Of a stretch of 35,020 nt of DNA, positions 31,200 through 35,020 are shown piece after piece (the first letter of the stretch is position 1; each line of letters begins with the position of its first letter). Both the position numbers and the translations under genes were made by a program. This DNA comes from Halobacteriales archaeon QS_5_70_17 (GTDB lineage: Archaea; Halobacteriota; Halobacteria; Halobacteriales; Haloarculaceae): assembly GCA_003021975.1 (NCBI GenBank), contig PXRR01000053.1, forward strand, positions 34,381-69,400. The letters run 5' to 3'. Below the pieces are notes generated by a model, which saw only the letters and a list, made by a program, of their open reading frames with translations, was not told the origin of the DNA and did no database searches.

Positions 31200-33340
31200 C
31201 TAGTCGAGTTCCCGTTCGAGGACCCTCCGCAGGTCGCGGATCTCCGCGGCGTCGTAGGAGAGGTGCTCCCCGCCGACCGTCAGTGCGAGCCGTCCGGACC
31301 TGTCGGCCTTGCCGACGGCGGCCACCGGCGCGATTCCCCCGAAGGCCGCCCGGACCGCCCCGGGGTCGGTCGTCTCGATCACCGCGCGTCCCGGGCGCTC
31401 GTTGAAGAGTAGCTCCGCCGGGGAGGCGGCGCCCGCCAGTTCGACCGCCGCGCCCGCCTCGCCGACCATCTCGGCGAGGGTCACCGCGAGGCCGCCGTGG
31501 CTGACGTCGTGGACGGCGAGGGTCCCCTCGTCGGTCGCCGCGTCGGCGAGCGCGTCGACGAGCGCCGGGGGGCGTCGGGCCGATCGGTCCCGTCCTCGGC
31601 CGCGTCGGCCAGCGCCGGGTCGCCGACGACCAGCACCGTCCCGCTGCCGTCGAATGCCGCCGACGGGGCGTCGTAGCCCGGCCGCGTCCCGACCATCGCC
31701 ACCGTCGGGGTCGGCGGGATCGGGCCGCTGGCGGAGTCGTTGTACAGCGAGACGTTACCGCCGACGACCGGCACGTCGAGGTCGGCGCACATCTCGGCGA
31801 GGCCGTCGACGACCGCCCGGAAGCCGCCGTAGACCTCCGGCTTCTCGGGGTTACCGCCGTTGAGGCAGTCGACTGCCGCGAGCGGCCGCGCCCCGACCGA
31901 CGCGAGGTTCGTCGCGTTCTCCAGGGCGACGGCGCGCGCGCCGTCGTAGGGGGCGGCGGTCGTCCAGTTCGGGTCCGCGCCGGCCGACAGCGCCAGGCCC
32001 ACGCCGGTTCCCTCGACCGCCCCGGGGACGGCCTCCCGGAGCGCGAGCAGGGCCGCGTCGTCGCCGGGGGGAACGGCCGTCCGCATGCCGACCTCGTGGT
32101 CGTACTGGCGGTAGACCCAGCGCTTGCTCGCGGGGGAGGGGCTGGCGACGACGGCCTCGAAGGCCGTCGCGACGGCCGGCGCGGGGTCGGGCAGGGCCCG
32201 GTCGGGCCGGGTCGGCTCCTCGCTCGCGAGGTCGTTGGTCGGCGCACCGTCGGCGAGGAACTCGGCGGGCGCGTCGACGACCGTCTCGCGCTCGCCCTCC
32301 CCGCCGGCGAACGTGCAGACGTAGTTGCCCTCGGTCACCTCGCCGATGACCGAACAGCCGAGGTCGAACCGCTCGGCCAGTTCCCGCACGCGGTCGACGT
32401 CCCCCGGGCGGACCTCGTAGCACATCCGCTCCTGGGACTCCGCGAGCAGGATCTCGAGGGCGTTCATGTTCGGTTCGCGCTGATGGACCCGGTCGAGATC
32501 GATCCGCGCGCCCAGTCCGCCCTTCGCGACGAGTTCCGAGGAGGCGCCCCCGAGGCCGGCCGCGCCGAGGTCGCGGGCCGACTCGACGAGCGACTCGTCG
32601 ATCAGCGCCTCGTTGCACTCGATCAGGCGCTTCTCGGCGTAGGGGTCGCCGACCTGCACCGCCGGGCGGTCCTCGGTCTCGGCGTCCTCGCCGAGGTCCT
32701 CGCTGGCGAAACTCGCCCCGCCGAGGCCGTCCCGGCCGGTCGCGTTGCCGACGAGCACCAGCTCGTTCCCCGGGCGCTTCGCCTCGGCGGTGACCAGCCG
32801 GTCCGGCGAGAGCAGGCCGACGCAGGCGACGTTCACCAGCGGGTTTCCCTCGTAGCGCTCGTGGAAGGCGACGCTGCCCGCGACGGTGGGGACGCCGATG
32901 GAGTTGCCGTAGTCCGCGATGCCCTCGACGACCCCCTCGAAGAGGTACCGGGAGTGCTCGCGGTCGAACTCGCCGAAGTACAGCGAGTCCGCCAGCGCGA
33001 TCGGGTACGCGCCCATGCTCATGGTGTCCCGGACGATGCCGCCGACGCCGGTCGCCGCGCCGTCGTAGGGGTCGACGTACGAGGGGTGGTTATGGCTCTC
33101 GACGCCGAGAGTCACGTAGACGTCGTCGTCGCGACAGGGGACGGCGACGACGGCGGCGTCGTCGCCCGGTCCGACGACGACCCGCTCGCTCTCGCTCTCG
33201 AAGGCGGTCAGCAGGGGCCGCGAGGAACGGTACGCGCAGTGCTCGCTCCAGAGGTTCTCGAAGAGCGCCGCCTCGGCCGGGGTCGGCTCCCGTCCGAGCT
33301 CCTCGTCGACGAGCGCGCGGTCGTCCGGTGAGAGGCTCAT
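31200..33340 (-). CDS. purL: Phosphoribosylformylglycinamidine synthase subunit PurL, with one-base frameshift
   Basis: Encodes the synthetase subunit that converts FGAR to FGAM in purine synthesis (with PurS and PurQ). From the ATG at 33340 the frame has the family blocks [55 protein letters not shown] and [20 protein letters not shown]. At about 31573 it goes out of frame (reading [10 protein letters not shown]) and stops at 31481. The neighbouring frame continues the protein perfectly ([34 protein letters not shown]) to the stop at 31200-31202. The change falls in a run of six G (31567-31572; C in the gene sense); one more base restores a protein of 713 residues, the normal archaeal length. 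Such runs are common sites of sequencing error, so the gene is probably functional. Confidence 0.92.
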
Positions 33341-33488
33341 TCACTTCCCTGGTGGTGGACCCCGGATTTGTGCGTTTCTATGTGCACGTTCGTGTATGGA
33401 TACTCGTCGGGCACCGGCCGACGCCGGTCGGCCCTCGACGGGCGATCCGTCGGGCGCGTCGTGCCCCCGAAGCGCCGATACCGGACCG

Positions 33489-33496
33489 CTTTTTTC
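33489..33496 (+). promoter_or_regulatory. T-rich promoter element of the PHP gene
   Basis: CTTTTTTC, 23-30 nt before the GTG at 33519, the position of a TATA box in a leaderless archaeal promoter. It is the reason for preferring that start over the ATG at 33396. Confidence 0.45.
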
Positions 33497-33518
33497 GGTG
33501 GTTGCCGAAGGGTCACGC

Positions 33519-34205
33519 GTGCTATCGGTCGAGCTCCACTCCCACTCGGACCTGTCCTACGACGGCCGCGACCCGATAGAACTCCTCCTCGAACAGGCCG
33601 CGGCCGTCGGCCTCGACGCGCTGGCGGTCACCGATCACGACGAGATCGACGCTAGCCTCCGGGCCGCCGAGATCGCCCCGGAGCACGGGCTGGTCGGAAT
33701 CCCGGGCATGGAGATCACCTCCGAGGCCGGTCACGTCCTCGGGTTCGGCCTCTCGGAGCGGGTCCCCGCGGGGCTGCCCTTCTCGGAGACGCTCGACCGG
33801 ATCCGCGACCAGGGGGGCATCGCCGTCGTCCCGCACCCCTTCCAGCGCTCCCGGCACGGCGTCGCCCCGAACGTGAGCTACGCGGAACTGGCCGACGCCG
33901 ACGCCATCGAGGTGTACAACTCGCGGCTGTTCACGGGCCGATCGAACCGCCGTGCCGAGCGCTTCGCCGAGCGGCGCGACCTCCCGAAAACGGCCGGCAG
34001 CGACGCCCACATCGCGGAGATGGTCGGGCAGGCGGTCACGCAGGTCGGCACCGACAACCGCAGCGTCGAGGGGATCCTGGAGGCCGTCGCCGCCGGCGAC
34101 ACCTCCGCGATCGGGAACCGGACGCCCTGGCGGATCAGCGTCCGGCAGTTCGGGGGCGGCATCAAGCGCCGCGTGAAGATGGCGGCGGCGGGCGTCCTGC
34201 CGTGA
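33519..34205 (+). CDS. PHP-domain metal-dependent phosphoesterase
   Basis: A 228-residue enzyme of the polymerase and histidinol phosphatase (PHP) superfamily. All four metal-binding motifs are present: VELHSHSDLSYDG (HxH, near residue 7), LAVTDHDEID (near 38), GIPGMEITSE with its Glu (near 64), VVPHPFQRSRHG (near 106), and the C-terminal TAGSDAHIAEM (near 160). This is the TrpH/YciV-like type, which in other organisms acts on nucleoside 3',5'-bisphosphates or short RNA; the substrate here is not known. The GTG start is used because the fold begins immediately with HSHSD and a T-rich promoter element is at the right distance; sequence upstream in frame lacks conserved features. Confidence 0.88.
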   Translation: MLSVELHSHSDLSYDGRDPIELLLEQAAAVGLDALAVTDHDEIDASLRAAEIAPEHGLVGIPGMEITSEAGHVLGFGLSERVPAGLPFSETLDRIRDQGGIAVVPHPFQRSRHGVAPNVSYAELADADAIEVYNSRLFTGRSNRRAERFAERRDLPKTAGSDAHIAEMVGQAVTQVGTDNRSVEGILEAVAAGDTSAIGNRTPWRISVRQFGGGIKRRVKMAAAGVLP

Positions 34206-34212
34206 CGGCGCT

Positions 34213-34461
34213 CTAGACCTCCGACGGCGAGACGACGCCCTCCCGGAGGGCGACGAGGAGGCGGTCGCGGACCGACCGCTCGTCCCAGTCGTCGGGGCGG
34301 TCGGCCTCGGGGACGTCGCCGACGGCCGCCAGCAGGTCCTCGCGGACGTGGTGGTCGAACTCGCAGCCCCGGTCGCAGGTGCGCATCACGGACGCGGTGT
34401 GAAACGGTCGATCGACGGTGGCGCCGCAGGCCGGACAGACGTACGTGTAGGATCGGACCAT
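34213..34461 (-). CDS. Small zinc-ribbon protein coupled to TFB
   Basis: An 82-residue protein. The N-terminal half holds YVCPACGATV and MRTCDRGCEFDHHV, giving CPAC and CDRGC, a four-cysteine zinc site with an adjacent His pair. The C-terminal half is an acidic helical segment (DWDERSVRDRLLVALREGVV). Its ATG shares one base with the TGA of the TFB gene (TGATG), so translation is coupled to that of a basal transcription factor. This suggests, but does not show, a part in transcription. The gene ends 7 nt from the convergent PHP gene. Confidence 0.75.
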   Translation of the reverse strand: MVRSYTYVCPACGATVDRPFHTASVMRTCDRGCEFDHHVREDLLAAVGDVPEADRPDDWDERSVRDRLLVALREGVVSPSEV

Positions 34462-35020
34462 CAGAGCGTGGTCGCGTTCTCCTCGGCCTCGAGGAGTTCG
34501 TGGTACCGGTTGCGGATCGTGACCTCGGAGATGTTGGCGACCTCGCTGACCTCGTTCTGGGTGACCTTCTCGTTGGTCAGCAGGGCGGCGGCGTAGATGG
34601 CCGCGGCCGCCAGCCCCACCGGCGACTTGCCCGAGTGGATGCCCGCGTTCTTGGCGCCCTGGAGCAGTTCCCGGGCGCGGCGCTCGACCTCGTCGCTCAT
34701 CTCGAGGTCGCTGGCGAACCGCGGGACGTAGCTCTCGGGGTCGGCCGGCTCGATCTCGAGGTTGAGCTGTCGAACGACGTAGCGGTAGGTGCGGGCGATC
34801 TCGCTCTTCTCGACGCGGCTCACGCCCGTGATCTCGTCGAGGCTGCGGGGGGTTCCGGCCTGCCGGGCGGCGGCGTAGAGGGCGGCGGTGGCGACGCCCT
34901 CGATGGAGCGGCCGGGCAGGAGGTTCTCGTCGAGCGCCCGGCGGTAGATGACGCTGGCGGTCTCCCGGACGTTTTCGGGGAGGCCCAGCGCGGAGGCCAT
35001 GCGGTCGATCTCGCCGAGCG
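34461..35020 (-). CDS. tfb: Transcription initiation factor IIB (TFB), 3' part
   Basis: The 3' end of a TFB gene; the start lies beyond the window. It covers most of the two cyclin-like repeats of the core domain. The first includes RSIEGVATAALYAAARQAGT and PRSLDEITGVSRVEKSEI, the second GIHSGKSPVGLAAAAIYAAA and VTQNEVSEVANISEVTIRNR, whose helix-turn-helix contacts the BRE. TFB bridges the TATA-binding protein and RNA polymerase. Haloarchaea have several TFBs, and the number cannot be assigned from this part. The N-terminal zinc ribbon and B-finger are not in view. Confidence 0.96.
   Translation of the reverse strand, partial: LGEIDRMASALGLPENVRETASVIYRRALDENLLPGRSIEGVATAALYAAARQAGTPRSLDEITGVSRVEKSEIARTYRYVVRQLNLEIEPADPESYVPRFASDLEMSDEVERRARELLQGAKNAGIHSGKSPVGLAAAAIYAAALLTNEKVTQNEVSEVANISEVTIRNRYHELLEAEENATTL

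Noticed and set aside
32096-33331. 411-codon plus-strand frame opposite purL
   Set aside because: Antisense shadow of purL with no recognisable domain.

Overview
This is a window from a haloarchaeon (class Halobacteria). The DNA is very GC-rich, the predicted proteins are strongly acidic, promoters look archaeal (TATA-like boxes about 25-30 nt before start codons, many probably leaderless), and it carries archaeal marker genes: RNA polymerase subunit L and the 3' part of a TFB gene. The gene set (HTH-10 regulator, HPP protein, Tat lipoproteins, tiny zinc-finger proteins) fits Haloarculaceae-like genomes, but genus cannot be settled from sequence alone. No rRNA, tRNA, CRISPR array, transposase or integrase was seen.

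Layout. 1-5.1 kb: 3' end of an HTH-10 regulator with an in-frame stop, a metallo-beta-lactamase-fold hydrolase, a P-loop ATPase coupled to a small conserved protein, Fe/Mn superoxide dismutase, a photolyase and an NTF2-like protein. 5.1-11 kb: an SDR without its N-terminus, then a five-gene branched-chain amino-acid-type ABC transporter (binding protein, two permeases, two ATPases) whose binding-protein gene is frameshifted at the lipobox. 11.1-12.7 kb: an acyl-CoA synthetase with a perfect 18-bp palindrome in its promoter region. 12.8-14.9 kb, minus strand: HPP membrane protein, universal stress protein and a potassium-channel-like protein. 15.2-18.7 kb: a crotonase-family protein, acyl-CoA dehydrogenase, alpha/beta hydrolase and an Lrp-like regulator. 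18.7-20.1 kb: a CPBP intramembrane protease and a shortened FAD oxidoreductase. 20.2-23.1 kb, minus strand: a tightly coupled 3-hydroxyacyl-CoA dehydrogenase/enoyl-CoA hydratase fusion, thioesterase and MaoC hydratase. 23.3-25.5 kb: rpoL, two overlapping zinc-finger micro-proteins, a 0.6-kb stretch without an intact gene, and hisF. 25.7-31.2 kb: a secreted protein, a small membrane protein, a large membrane protein with an extracytoplasmic domain, a substrate-binding lipoprotein with circularly permuted domain order, and a PAP2-type phosphatase coupled to it. 31.2-35 kb: purL with a one-base frameshift, a PHP phosphoesterase, a zinc-ribbon protein and a truncated-by-window TFB.

How it works together. 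The acyl-CoA synthetase, acyl-CoA dehydrogenase, crotonase, MaoC hydratase and dehydrogenase/hydratase fusion cover activation and most steps of fatty or organic acid beta-oxidation; no thiolase is present here. The liv-type transporter may supply substrate or may be independent.

The best candidate for something undescribed is the 27.2-31.2 kb membrane-protein/permuted-lipoprotein/PAP2 cassette. The second notable feature is the number of damaged genes (positions ~36, ~5127, ~6036-6046, ~19817, ~24.2-24.6 kb, 31567-31572), almost all explicable by deletions. That could be real decay or poor assembly of GC-rich DNA.
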